A stretch of DNA of 52,301 nt from Methylosinus sp. Sm6 (GTDB taxonomy: Bacteria > Pseudomonadota > Alphaproteobacteria > Rhizobiales > Beijerinckiaceae). How positions within the stretch are numbered: position 1 is the first letter of the stretch; the number at the start of each line of letters is the position of its first letter. Under the pieces are notes generated by a model. The model was not told the origin of the DNA and did no database searches. It saw only the letters and a list, made by a program, of their open reading frames with translations. This document shows, one piece after another, positions 31,611 through 39,848 of the stretch. The stretch is from positions 1 through 52,301 of the forward strand of contig NZ_JAINDZ010000031.1 in NCBI RefSeq assembly GCF_019802345.1. The letters run 5' to 3'. Both the position numbers and the translations under genes were made by a program.

Positions 31611-33044
31611 TCACGGGTCGATGGGCTCGGAAATCCGGCCGAGCGCTCTGGCTTTGGCCTCTGTGAAAGTTCTGACAGCGCCGTTCACGCCACGGGCGAA
31701 TTCAGAGGCGGCGGCGCTCGAGAGAAAGGCGCTCGATCGACCATCCGGTTCCGAGACGAACCAGGCACGATCCGCAAAGAGCTTGACTCCGCTCACGCGG
31801 TCCCAGGCGTAAATTGCGCGTGCGGTTCTTCCCTGCCGCTCCCCCTCCGTGAGCGCCGCCAATGCGGCTTCGAGCGATGAAAATCGCCACACTCGGGGTT
31901 CGTCCGTCAGCCAAATCTCTGTCGCGCGTAAGACGCCTGCGATCGGGTTGCCAGTGGATGTTTCCGTCAGCGCAGGCGCGGCAAAGCCGGCCGAAAAACG
32001 CGACTCATAGTCGAGTCCCGCTTCCTTCATCGCCCTGCGGATCAATGCATCGTCGATAAAGGTTTCGAGGTCGAGCCCCTCGTCGGCTCGCTTGAGCAAT
32101 CGCAGCGTGTCGATCGACGTCGCGAGATCCTGTCGGAACTCCTTGCTCCACACGAGATCGCGCCTCTGCAATCCGAGCGGGCCATGGAAAAGATAGACGA
32201 CCGGGGCCTCGATTCCGGTCGCCCTCGCGATGAGCTCGCTGTATTTCTCGGGCTCCTCATCGAGAAGCCTCGTCGCCTCGATCACGGCGCGCAGATAGGC
32301 GACGACGACTTCCGGATACGCTTCGGCATAGACCCCGTCGACGAGCGTTCCGTGAAATGTCGGAACTCCCGCCTGCGAGCCATCGAAAATTTTTCGCGCC
32401 ACGCCTCGATAGGGAAAGAGTTCCGCGAACGGGACGAATCCGGCATGCGCATCGATCTGGCCGCTCTGCAGTGCCGAGCCGGCGACTTCGGGCGCTTGCG
32501 CGACGATCTTGACGTCCCGGTCGGGGTTCCAGCCGAGATCGGCGATCGCGCGCAACAGCATGCCATGCGCCGTCGAGGCGAATGGGACCGATATCGTCTT
32601 TCCTCTGAGCTCCGCGAGTGACTGGACGGGGGAGCCGATCGGGACGACGACGCCATTGCCGCTGCCCTTCGTGCTACCGGACAGCGCCACGATGAATTTG
32701 CTGCGCTTGCCCGCCTTCTTGAAGGCGACGCCGTTCAGCGCCCCGGGAAAGTCCGCCATCACGCCGAAGTCGAGCTTGCCGGCGATCATTTCATTGGTGA
32801 TCGGCGCGCCGCTGGTGAAATTCTTCCACTGAATGTCATAGGTCGCGCCGGCGTATTTGCCGTCGTGCGGCAGATAGCGGTCGAGAAGACCGAGCTCGCG
32901 GATGAGCAATCCGCCCGCCGCGCAATTGATCGTCGTGTCCTGCACGCCGATCGCGACGCGGATCGTCTCGGCGGTGGACTGGCTCGTCGGCGCCGCGAGA
33001 AACATCGCCAGCAGCAAGAGACGCGCGATCGGCATCATCGACAT
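31611..33044 (-). CDS. Periplasmic NMT1/SsuA-type binding protein with C-terminal NosL-like domain
   Basis: Protein of 477 aa. The N-terminus is a signal peptide (ARLLLLAMFLAAPTSQSTA). Residues about 30-340 form an SsuA/TauA/NMT1-type binding domain (GLLIRELGLLDRYLP, FGVMADFPGALNGVAFKKAG, VPFASTAHGMLLRAIADLGW). The last about 110 residues (IYAWDRVSGVKLFADRAWFV ... AASEFARGVNGAVRTFTEAK) resemble the C-terminal domain of NosL, a copper-binding accessory protein of nitrous oxide reductase. Typical binding proteins are about 330 aa, so this is an extended version. GAGGAG precedes the start region; ATG 33038 is as likely as 33044. It is the last gene of an ATPase-permease-binding protein operon. 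Confidence 0.82.
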   Translation of the reverse strand: MSMMPIARLLLLAMFLAAPTSQSTAETIRVAIGVQDTTINCAAGGLLIRELGLLDRYLPHDGKYAGATYDIQWKNFTSGAPITNEMIAGKLDFGVMADFPGALNGVAFKKAGKRSKFIVALSGSTKGSGNGVVVPIGSPVQSLAELRGKTISVPFASTAHGMLLRAIADLGWNPDRDVKIVAQAPEVAGSALQSGQIDAHAGFVPFAELFPYRGVARKIFDGSQAGVPTFHGTLVDGVYAEAYPEVVVAYLRAVIEATRLLDEEPEKYSELIARATGIEAPVVYLFHGPLGLQRRDLVWSKEFRQDLATSIDTLRLLKRADEGLDLETFIDDALIRRAMKEAGLDYESRFSAGFAAPALTETSTGNPIAGVLRATEIWLTDEPRVWRFSSLEAALAALTEGERQGRTARAIYAWDRVSGVKLFADRAWFVSEPDGRSSAFLSSAAASEFARGVNGAVRTFTEAKARALGRISEPIDP

Positions 33045-33068
33045 CGACTCCTCGAGGTTTCGAGCGAT

Positions 33069-33911
33069 TTATGAATTTTTGCGTCGCCATGGCATGACGA
33101 CTGCGCCGAGGCCACGCACGGCGGCGCTGCTCGCCGAGCCGAGGACGCCGATGACGAGCATGCCGACGACGATATCCGGGTAATTCTGCAAAGTGTAGGA
33201 CTCCCATGTGTAATAGCCGATGCCGAGCTGTCCCGAGATCATTTCGGCCGTCACCAGGCAGAACCAGCATGTGCCCATGCCGATCGACAGACCGGTGACG
33301 ACGCCGGGCATCGCGCCCGGGATCACGATCTCGCGGATGATCGTCGTCTCGTTCGCTCCGAGCGAACGGGCAGAAGCGATCAGCCGGCGGTCGACCTCGC
33401 GGACCGCGTCGATGGAGTTGAGCAGGATCGGAAACAGCGCGCCGGTGAAGGTGATGAAGATCATCGACGCTTCCGACGATGGAAACATCAGAATGGCGAG
33501 CGGTATCCAAGCGACCGCGGGAATGGGACGCGCGAGCTCCAAGGTCGGCATCACGATATCCTCGATAGATCGCCCGCGCGCGACGAGCACGCCGACCACG
33601 ACGCCGACCGTCGCGGCCAGAAAATAGCCAGCGAGCACGCGCGTGAGGCTCGCTGCGATGTGCGATTGGAGCTTTCCCGTGTTCGCGAGCGCGAGGAAGG
33701 CCTCCGCGACCTCGGCCGGCGCGGGAAGGTTTGCGAAGGAGACGAAAGGCAACCGGAGCCTGACCGCCGACACCCCGTTCCAGAGCAGGAACAGGGTCAG
33801 CACCGACAAAGCGCGCAATGTCCATCTTCGCCAGGATACGCGTGAGCTCGAGGAGGCCGCTTCGGCCGAGCCAGCGCTCGGGCGCGCGCGAAGTCTCGGC
33901 GCGCCCGTCAT
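33069..33911 (-). CDS. ABC transporter permease, SsuC/TauC-like (second system)
   Basis: Inner-membrane subunit of 280 aa with about six hydrophobic segments. The EAA-type loop is ASARSLGANETTIIREIVIP followed by G-A-M-P-G, and LARPIPAVAWIPLAILMFPS is characteristic of the family. The ATG at 33911 overlaps the ATPase stop (ATGA). The operon order is ATPase, permease, binding protein. Confidence 0.92.
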   Translation of the reverse strand: MTGAPRLRARPSAGSAEAASSSSRVSWRRWTLRALSVLTLFLLWNGVSAVRLRLPFVSFANLPAPAEVAEAFLALANTGKLQSHIAASLTRVLAGYFLAATVGVVVGVLVARGRSIEDIVMPTLELARPIPAVAWIPLAILMFPSSEASMIFITFTGALFPILLNSIDAVREVDRRLIASARSLGANETTIIREIVIPGAMPGVVTGLSIGMGTCWFCLVTAEMISGQLGIGYYTWESYTLQNYPDIVVGMLVIGVLGSASSAAVRGLGAVVMPWRRKNS

Positions 33912-34753
33912 GCGAGCGCTTCCGCTCGCTCGAAAGCGCGCCGGCTCTCGCAACGGATGAGGTCCCGGCACCGAACCTTGGCCTCGTTGAAGGCCTCGCT
34001 TGCATGGACCTCCCTCGGACGTGGCCGCGGAAGATCGATCCGCAAGTCGAGGAGGACACGTCCCGGCGCCGCGCTGAGAACCACGACGCGATCTCCCAGA
34101 AACAGGGCCTCGTCCAGATCGTGGGTGACGAAGACGACAGTGTTGCGGATATCGCGCCATTGCTCGAGGAGATGCTCCTGCATCAGCGCTCGGGTCTGCG
34201 CGTCGAGCGCGCCGAAAGGCTCGTCCATCAGCAGCACGGCCGGTCGAGTGACGAGCGCGCGGGCGATGGCGACGCGCTGCTGCATTCCACCCGATAGCGT
34301 CGATGGATAGGCTCGCGCGAAACGCGCGAGCCCGACAGACGACAGATAATCAAGCGCTAGGCGGCGCGCCTCGGCGGTCGACGCGCCGCGCATGCGCAGG
34401 CCGAAGGCCACATTGTCCTGCGCGGTCTTCCAGGGAAAGAGCGAATAGTGCTGGAACACGACGCCCCGATCCGGGCCGGGTCCGCAGACCCGTTCGCCAT
34501 CGACGAGCGCCATACCGGACGTCGGCGCGACGAAGCCGCCGATCACATTGAGCGCCGTCGACTTTCCGCAACCCGACGGCCCGAGGAGGCACAAGAATTC
34601 GCCGGGCCGGATCACGAGGCTCGTCTCGGTGAGCCCGGCGCCGCGGCCATAAGCGACGGTGACCTCGCGCAATTCGACGCGCCCCACGCCCGCGCCGGTG
34701 GCAGCGGGTCGAGGGTCGGCCTTCGGGCGTGAATTAAGGCTGGTCGAAAGCAT
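33908..34753 (-). CDS. ABC transporter ATP-binding protein, SsuB/TauB-like (second system)
   Basis: ATPase of 281 aa. Walker A CLLGPSGCGKSTALNVIGGF, Q-loop VVFQHYSLFPWK, signature TLSGGMQQRVAIARAL, Walker B VLLMDEPFGALDAQT and H-loop VVFVTHDLDEALFLGDR are all present. The start at 34753 is favoured because the frame upstream of it carries the divergent promoter motif and no homology. Divergent from the AprA-like flavoprotein gene (34828), which points to a shared regulator and substrate. Confidence 0.92.
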   Translation of the reverse strand: MLSTSLNSRPKADPRPAATGAGVGRVELREVTVAYGRGAGLTETSLVIRPGEFLCLLGPSGCGKSTALNVIGGFVAPTSGMALVDGERVCGPGPDRGVVFQHYSLFPWKTAQDNVAFGLRMRGASTAEARRLALDYLSSVGLARFARAYPSTLSGGMQQRVAIARALVTRPAVLLMDEPFGALDAQTRALMQEHLLEQWRDIRNTVVFVTHDLDEALFLGDRVVVLSAAPGRVLLDLRIDLPRPRPREVHASEAFNEAKVRCRDLIRCESRRAFERAEALA

Positions 34754-34827
34754 AGACAATATATAGACTAATAGGTGAATGAAACGCAACGGGCTCGACG
34801 CGGGCGAAGCGATCCGAAAGAGGCGAT
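34754..34827. promoter_or_regulatory. Divergent promoter between the second transporter and the AprA-like operon
   Basis: A 74-nt gap holds ATAGAC twice (34752-34757 and 34763-34768) in an AT-rich block, with TATAGACTA at 34762-34770 identical to the motif at 26321-26329. This is a likely site for a common regulator. Confidence 0.5.
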
Positions 34828-36564
34828 GTGAGCCAGAACCTTGACACCGACTCCGTCTTCGACGCCGATGTGCTCGTGATCGGCGGAGGAACGGCCGGCC
34901 CGCTCGCCGCCTATAAGGCGAAGGCCGCGAATCCGGCGCTTCGCGTCGTCCTTCTCGAGAAGGCGAATGTGAAGCGCTCCGGCGCGATCGCCATCGGGAT
35001 GGACGGGCTCAACAACGCGGTCGTTCCGGGATTCGCCACGCCGGAGCAATATGTCCGCGAGATCACCATCGCCAATGACGGCATCGTCTATCAGAAGGCG
35101 CTCCTCGCCTATGCCGAGCGCTCCTTCGACATGATCCGCGAGCTCGACCAATGGGGCGTAAAGTTCCTCAAGGACGAGAACGGCGATTTCGACGTGAAGA
35201 AGGTCCATCATCTCGGGACCTATGTGCTGCCGATGCCGGAAGGCGGCTCCGTCAAGAAAATTCTCTATCGTCAATTGCGCAAGGCGCAGGTGCTGATCTC
35301 CAATCGCTTCATGGCGACGCGCCTGCTGACCGCGAAGGACGGACGCATCGCTGGCGCGATCGCCGTCAATAGCCGCAGCGCGGAGCTCCTCGTCATTCGC
35401 GCCAAGGCGGTGATCCTCGCCGCGGGCGCGGCGGGACGGCTCGGCCTGCCGGCCTCCGGCTATCTCTGGGGAACCTATGAGAACCCCGCCAATTCCGGCG
35501 ACGGCTATGCGTTGGCCTTCCACGCGGGGGCCGAATTGACCAATCTCGAATGCTTCCAGATCAACCCGCTCATCAAGGACTATAATGGTCCGGCCTGCGC
35601 CTATGTCGGCGGGCCTTTCGGAGCCTATACGGCCAATAGCCGCGGCGAGCGCTTCATCGAATGCGACTATTGGTCGGGGCAGATGATGCTCGAATTCTAC
35701 CGCGAGCTGCAGAGCGGCCGCGGGCCGGTGTTTCTCAAATTCGATCATCTCGCGCCCGAAACCATCGCGGAGGTCGAAGGCATCTTGCACAAGGTCGAGC
35801 GTCCGTCGCGCGGGCAGTTCCATGCCGGGCGTGGAACCGACTACCGCCGCGACATGGTCGAGATGCATATTTCGGAGATCGGCTTCTGCTCCGGACACAG
35901 CGCCTCGGGCGTATGGGTCGACGAATTCGCGTGCACGACGGTCGCGGGCCTCTATGCGGCGGGCGATATGGCGAGCGTGCCGCACAATTATATGCTCGGC
36001 GCCTTCGTCAATGGCGCGATCGCCGGAGAGCATGCGGCCGAATTTTCACGCGACTCCGATCTCGCCGAGCTCGACCCCGGCCAGATCGAGGCCGAGCGGC
36101 AGCGCACAAGGGCGCCGCTGCGCAATGCGACGGGGCTTCCCGCCAATCAGGTGGAATATAAGATCAGGCGCTTCGTCAATGACTATCTGCAGCCGCCCAA
36201 ATCGCCGCGCAAATATGAGATCGCGCAGAAGCGTTTCGCCGAGATCCGCGATGATCTGAAGCGTCTCGTCGCCCGCGACGCGCATGAGCTCATGCGCGCG
36301 CTCGAGGTGCATTCGATCCTCGATTGCGCGGAGATGGCGGCCGCGGCGTCGCTCTATCGCAAGGAGAGCCGCTGGGGCCTCTATCATCATCGTCTCGACT
36401 ATCCGGAGCGCGACGACGACGAATGGTTCTGTCATGTGCAGCTCTACAAGGATGCGAGCGGCGCCATCGCCTGCCGCAAGCGCGCCGTCGATCCCTATAT
36501 CATTCCTGTCGAGACCGCGGAGCGCGACGCTTATGATCGGCTTCGCATTCTCGCCCGCAACTGA
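34828..36564 (+). CDS. AprA-like FAD-dependent flavoprotein (fumarate/APS reductase family)
   Basis: Protein of 578 aa. N-terminal FAD dinucleotide-binding fold ADVLVIGGGTAGPLAAYKAK (about 13-32), then VVLLEKANVKRSGAIAIGMDG, a capping domain (LASGYLWGTYENP region and ECFQINPLIKDYNGPACAYV) and C-terminal FAD contacts GLYAAGDMASVPHNYMLGAF. It belongs with the flavoproteins of adenylylsulfate reductase and fumarate reductase, most like an AprA-related group of unknown function found near sulfonate transporters. The start GTG 34828 has AAAGAGG upstream. The gene is followed by a ferredoxin and a HEAT-repeat protein, likely one complex. True APS reductase activity is not established. Confidence 0.85.
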   Translation: MSQNLDTDSVFDADVLVIGGGTAGPLAAYKAKAANPALRVVLLEKANVKRSGAIAIGMDGLNNAVVPGFATPEQYVREITIANDGIVYQKALLAYAERSFDMIRELDQWGVKFLKDENGDFDVKKVHHLGTYVLPMPEGGSVKKILYRQLRKAQVLISNRFMATRLLTAKDGRIAGAIAVNSRSAELLVIRAKAVILAAGAAGRLGLPASGYLWGTYENPANSGDGYALAFHAGAELTNLECFQINPLIKDYNGPACAYVGGPFGAYTANSRGERFIECDYWSGQMMLEFYRELQSGRGPVFLKFDHLAPETIAEVEGILHKVERPSRGQFHAGRGTDYRRDMVEMHISEIGFCSGHSASGVWVDEFACTTVAGLYAAGDMASVPHNYMLGAFVNGAIAGEHAAEFSRDSDLAELDPGQIEAERQRTRAPLRNATGLPANQVEYKIRRFVNDYLQPPKSPRKYEIAQKRFAEIRDDLKRLVARDAHELMRALEVHSILDCAEMAAAASLYRKESRWGLYHHRLDYPERDDDEWFCHVQLYKDASGAIACRKRAVDPYIIPVETAERDAYDRLRILARN

Positions 36565-36571
36565 GGCTTCG

Positions 36572-36805
36572 ATGTCCTTCGCGGAAAATCCATCCGAATT
36601 TCCGGTCACGGTCGACCCCGAAAAATGCATCGCCGACAAGGGATGCACGATCTGCGTGGACGTGTGCCCGCTCGATGTTCTGCGCATACATCCTGAAACG
36701 GGAAAAGCGCATATGAAATACGACGAATGCTGGTATTGCCTGCCTTGCGAGCTCGATTGCCCGACGCAGGCGATCGCCGTGTCGATCCCCTATCTCTTGC
36801 GGTGA
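36572..36805 (+). CDS. Two-cluster 4Fe-4S ferredoxin (AprB-like)
   Basis: Protein of 77 aa. The first cysteine cluster is CIADKGCTICVDVCPLD (about 19-35) and the second is CWYCLPCELDCP (about 53-64), enough for two [4Fe-4S] centres. It is shorter than AprB of sulfate reducers, lacking the C-terminal tail that wraps the flavoprotein. It starts 7 nt after the flavoprotein stop and probably carries its electrons. Confidence 0.92.
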   Translation: MSFAENPSEFPVTVDPEKCIADKGCTICVDVCPLDVLRIHPETGKAHMKYDECWYCLPCELDCPTQAIAVSIPYLLR

Positions 36806-36810
36806 AGAGA

Positions 36811-37782
36811 ATGGCCGAGCGGAGCTTTTTCGAGGAGCAGGGCGTCGATCTCGACGATGTCGCGGAGCGGCTGCAGAGTGAAGACGCCGACGCGAGGCGC
36901 ATAGCCGTCGTGGAACTCGCCGAGAGCGGCGAGCCCGCAGGCGAGGCTCTGCTCGTCGCGGCCCTGCGCGATCCGCACTCCGGCGTGAGGCGCGCAGCGG
37001 CGAGCGCGCTCGAGCAATTCGACGGCGCCGCGGCGGCGAGCGCTCTGGCGGAGGCCCTGCTCGACGAGGATGCGGAGGTCGCAGCCGCGGCCGACGCCAG
37101 CCTGCGCCAATTTCGCGCGCCCGAGGCCGCTCCGCCGCTGCTCTCGCTCGTCGGCCATGAACGCGCCGATGTCCGCGCGGCGGCTTGGCGCGGCCTGCGC
37201 GGCCTTCGTGTCGCGGCGACGCTCGTCCCGGCGCTGCGCGCGCTCGACGATGTGGACGCGCAGGTGCGGCGCGAGGCGATCGGCGCGCTGGCCTATCTGA
37301 AGGACGAGACGACGACGGCGGCGCTGATCCGCGCAGGACGCGACGATCATCTCGAGGTGCGGCGCGCGGCGCTTGCGGCGCTCGCCTTCGCGCCGGCTTC
37401 CATGATCCTCGAGGCGATCCTCGACGGTCTCGCCGACCGGCATTGGCGCGTTCGCGAAACCGCCGCGTCTCTCGCCGGAAGAGCCGGCGCGGCCGGCGCC
37501 GAGGCGTCCCTGATCGCAGCGCTGGCCGACGACGTCTGGCAGGTCGCTCTCGAAGCGGCTCGCTCTCTGGGGCGCCTGCGCGCCGGGGGCGCAGTCGTAG
37601 CGCTCGGGGCGCTGGCGACGCATCCGGTGAGCAATCTGCGCAAGGAGGTCGCCGCGGCGCTCGGCGAAATTCGCCGCCACGAGGCGCTATGCCACCTCTC
37701 GCTGCTGGCCGAGGACTCGGACCCCGATGTGCGCAAGATCGCGCGTTGGTCGATCCATCTCATCGATTCTTCCGCGCGCTGA
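36811..37782 (+). CDS. HEAT-repeat protein linked to the AprA-like flavoprotein
   Basis: Protein of 323 aa composed of about nine HEAT/PBS-lyase-like repeats (for example DPHSGVRRAAASALEQF, DAQVRREAIGALAYL, HWRVRETAASLAGRAG, NLRKEVAAALGEIRRHEALC). No enzymatic motif was seen. The start ATG 36811 has GAAGAGA upstream and lies 5 nt after the ferredoxin stop, so it is co-translated. It is the second HEAT-repeat protein in this window and is unrelated in context to the one in the chemosensory operon. A scaffold for the flavoprotein-ferredoxin pair is inference. Confidence 0.87.
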   Translation: MAERSFFEEQGVDLDDVAERLQSEDADARRIAVVELAESGEPAGEALLVAALRDPHSGVRRAAASALEQFDGAAAASALAEALLDEDAEVAAAADASLRQFRAPEAAPPLLSLVGHERADVRAAAWRGLRGLRVAATLVPALRALDDVDAQVRREAIGALAYLKDETTTAALIRAGRDDHLEVRRAALAALAFAPASMILEAILDGLADRHWRVRETAASLAGRAGAAGAEASLIAALADDVWQVALEAARSLGRLRAGGAVVALGALATHPVSNLRKEVAAALGEIRRHEALCHLSLLAEDSDPDVRKIARWSIHLIDSSAR

Positions 37783-37797
37783 GGCGTCCCGCCTCAG
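37779..37797. terminator. Bidirectional hairpin overlapping two stop codons
   Basis: CTGAGGCG-TCC-CGCCTCAG, a perfect 8-bp stem with a 3-nt loop, contains the stop of the HEAT-repeat gene (37780-37782) and the stop of the convergent amidase gene (37794-37796). It is a plausible shared terminator. Confidence 0.55.
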
Positions 37798-39164
37798 AGG
37801 CGGCTCAGCCAATCGAGATGCGGCGTCGGGAAAGGCTGGAGCTTTTCGAACGCCCTCGCGAGACGCAGCACCGTCGCGTCGCCGAACTGCGGCCCGACGA
37901 TTTGGAGCCCCACCGGCAGGCCATTATTGTCGAAGCCGGCGGGCGCGGAGGCGGCCGGCTGCTGCGTGATGTTGAAGGGGACGGCGAAGGGCGTCTCGGG
38001 AGCGACGCCGAGGCGCGGAACGGGCTTGGACTGCACGGGCGTGACGAGCAGATCATATTTCTCGTGGAATCGGCGCAGCCTTATGCCGAGCTCCGCGCGG
38101 CGCTCATTGGCCTCGACGACCTCGGCGAGCGTGTAGCGCTCCAGCCGCTCGACGCGCTTTCGTATAGCAGGATCGATCAGCTCGAGGCCGGCGTCGCCGA
38201 TGTCGCGCCGCAGGCGGATCGCGCGCTCGGCGTTGATCGCGTCGATGATCGCGGACGGGTCGGAGAAGCCGGGGTCCGCCTCCTCGACGATCGCGCCCAA
38301 TTCGGCGAGCCGCGCCACCGCGCGGTCCACGACGGCGGCGACGCCCGGATCGACCTGAATATAGCCGAGCGTGCGGCTATAGGCGATGCGCAATCCTTTC
38401 ACGCCGCTGTCGAGACCATTGGTCCAATCGCGCCCGTCGCTCGGCAGGCTGGTCCAGTCGCGAGCGTCCGGCTTGCCGATGACGTTCAGCAGCAGAGCGG
38501 CGTCGGTCACCGTCCGCGTGATCGGGCCGATATGGAACAGCGAGCCATTATGCGGATAGCCGGCGACGCGGCCGAAGGTCGGCTTGAACCCGAAGACGCC
38601 ATTGACGGCGGCCGGATTGCGAATGGAGCCGCCGCCATCGGTTCCGACCTGCAGCGCGCCGAGGCCGAGCGCCGCCGCGACAGCGGCGCCGCCGCTGCTG
38701 CCGCCGCTGACGTAGCTGCGATCCCAGGCGTTGGGCGTGACGCCGGCGAGCCGGGTCTCGGTCAGTCCCTTGAGACCGAATTCGGCGGTCTGCGTCTTGC
38801 CCAATATCGCCGCGCCGGATTCGCGCAGACGCGCGGCCGGGGGCGAATCCTCCTGCTGCACGACGTCCGGCGTCGCAAGGCTTCCCTTGCGTGTCGGAAA
38901 GCCGCGGACGTTCAGCAAATCCTTGAAGCCCACCGGCACGCCGTCGAGCATGCCGAGCGGCGCGCCTTTCGACCAGCGCGCCTCGGAGGCTCGCGCCTGC
39001 GCCAGCGCCCCCTCGGCGTCGACGGCGCGAAAGGCGTTGAAATGCGGCTGCAGCTCCCCGATCCGTTTCAATGTCGCGGCCACGACCTCGACCGGCGAGA
39101 GCGCCTTGGAGCGATAGGCGGCGATCAGCTCGCTCGCGGAAAATTGCGTCGGATCCTGGGGCAT
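37794..39164 (-). CDS. Amidase-signature family hydrolase
   Basis: Protein of 456 aa. The Ser-cisSer-Lys triad motifs are present: Lys in LDGVPVGFKDLLNVRGFPTR, and the serines in YVSGGSSGGAAVAAALG and GTDGGGSIRNPAAVNG. The C-terminal AFEKLQPFPTPH is typical of this family. These enzymes release ammonia from amides, or hydrolyse carbamoyl and acyl bonds; substrate unknown. I chose the ATG at 39164 because GAGGAACGCC precedes it; ATG at 39188 lacks a ribosome-binding site. Confidence 0.9.
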   Translation of the reverse strand: MPQDPTQFSASELIAAYRSKALSPVEVVAATLKRIGELQPHFNAFRAVDAEGALAQARASEARWSKGAPLGMLDGVPVGFKDLLNVRGFPTRKGSLATPDVVQQEDSPPAARLRESGAAILGKTQTAEFGLKGLTETRLAGVTPNAWDRSYVSGGSSGGAAVAAALGLGALQVGTDGGGSIRNPAAVNGVFGFKPTFGRVAGYPHNGSLFHIGPITRTVTDAALLLNVIGKPDARDWTSLPSDGRDWTNGLDSGVKGLRIAYSRTLGYIQVDPGVAAVVDRAVARLAELGAIVEEADPGFSDPSAIIDAINAERAIRLRRDIGDAGLELIDPAIRKRVERLERYTLAEVVEANERRAELGIRLRRFHEKYDLLVTPVQSKPVPRLGVAPETPFAVPFNITQQPAASAPAGFDNNGLPVGLQIVGPQFGDATVLRLARAFEKLQPFPTPHLDWLSRL

Positions 39165-39848
39165 GGCGTTCCTCGTGCGGGCTGACATGCTATCGGGCGG
39201 TCATCGCCGTCGTCGAAGACCGCTCATTCATCTCGGCGCGAGATTGGGATGTGTGTGCGTCCGCAGCGGGCGGCGTCCAGATCAATGCGGCCACGCCGAG
39301 AATCGCTAGCGACAAATGCTTCGACGCCATCGCGTTTTTCCCACTTTGGAGTCCGCACATCGCAAAGGAATGTCGCGATTGCCGTGGCGACGCCCTTCAT
39401 GCGCAGGAGCGAGGATATGCGATCCCGCGCCCAAGTCAACGCATAACCATATATAGTAGCTATATATTAGTCAGCAGAAGGCGCTTTTCCACGCCCTCGC
39501 CGGTCGCTCGCGGCGCTCCCTATTCCATGAGAGCATGGCCACGCCCGCCTTTGAGCCTTCGGCCCCTGAGGATCCCGCACGGTTTTATTAAGCCTATAAC
39601 TCGCGTCGCGCCCGGCCACAGCTTTCGCGTCGGGCTTCGCAAAAAAGCTCGCACCTTCCATCGCCCGCGCCAGCGAGACCGCCAATCAACGATGCGCGAA
39701 CTGTCCCGACGAGGCGCCTGCGCAATTCCCGCCATCTTGCTCGACGTTCGTGAATCGATTGCCCTCGTTCTCGATCGCACGAGCATCGCCTCGCTGCGCA
39801 ACAGAGCCAGCAGCGAGACGATAGCCTTACGCTGACCTGTCCGGCGTA
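39165..39848. other. Gene-poor intergenic region
   Basis: About 680 nt in which no reading frame shows recognisable homology. It holds the probable amidase promoter, with an AT-rich palindrome at 39449-39467. The remainder to the end of the RND operon shows no clear terminator or repeat. Confidence 0.5.
39449..39467. promoter_or_regulatory. AT-rich palindrome upstream of the amidase gene
   Basis: Perfect inverted repeat ATATATAG-TAG-CTATATAT. Read on the minus strand it contains CTACTATA, as in the motif at 26318-26325. It lies about 290 nt upstream of the amidase start, so a direct role is uncertain. Confidence 0.45.

Noticed and set aside
39500-39848. Possible small protein at about 39690-39835
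   Set aside because: A 48-codon frame with no ribosome-binding site and no recognisable homology; kept as part of the gene-poor region.
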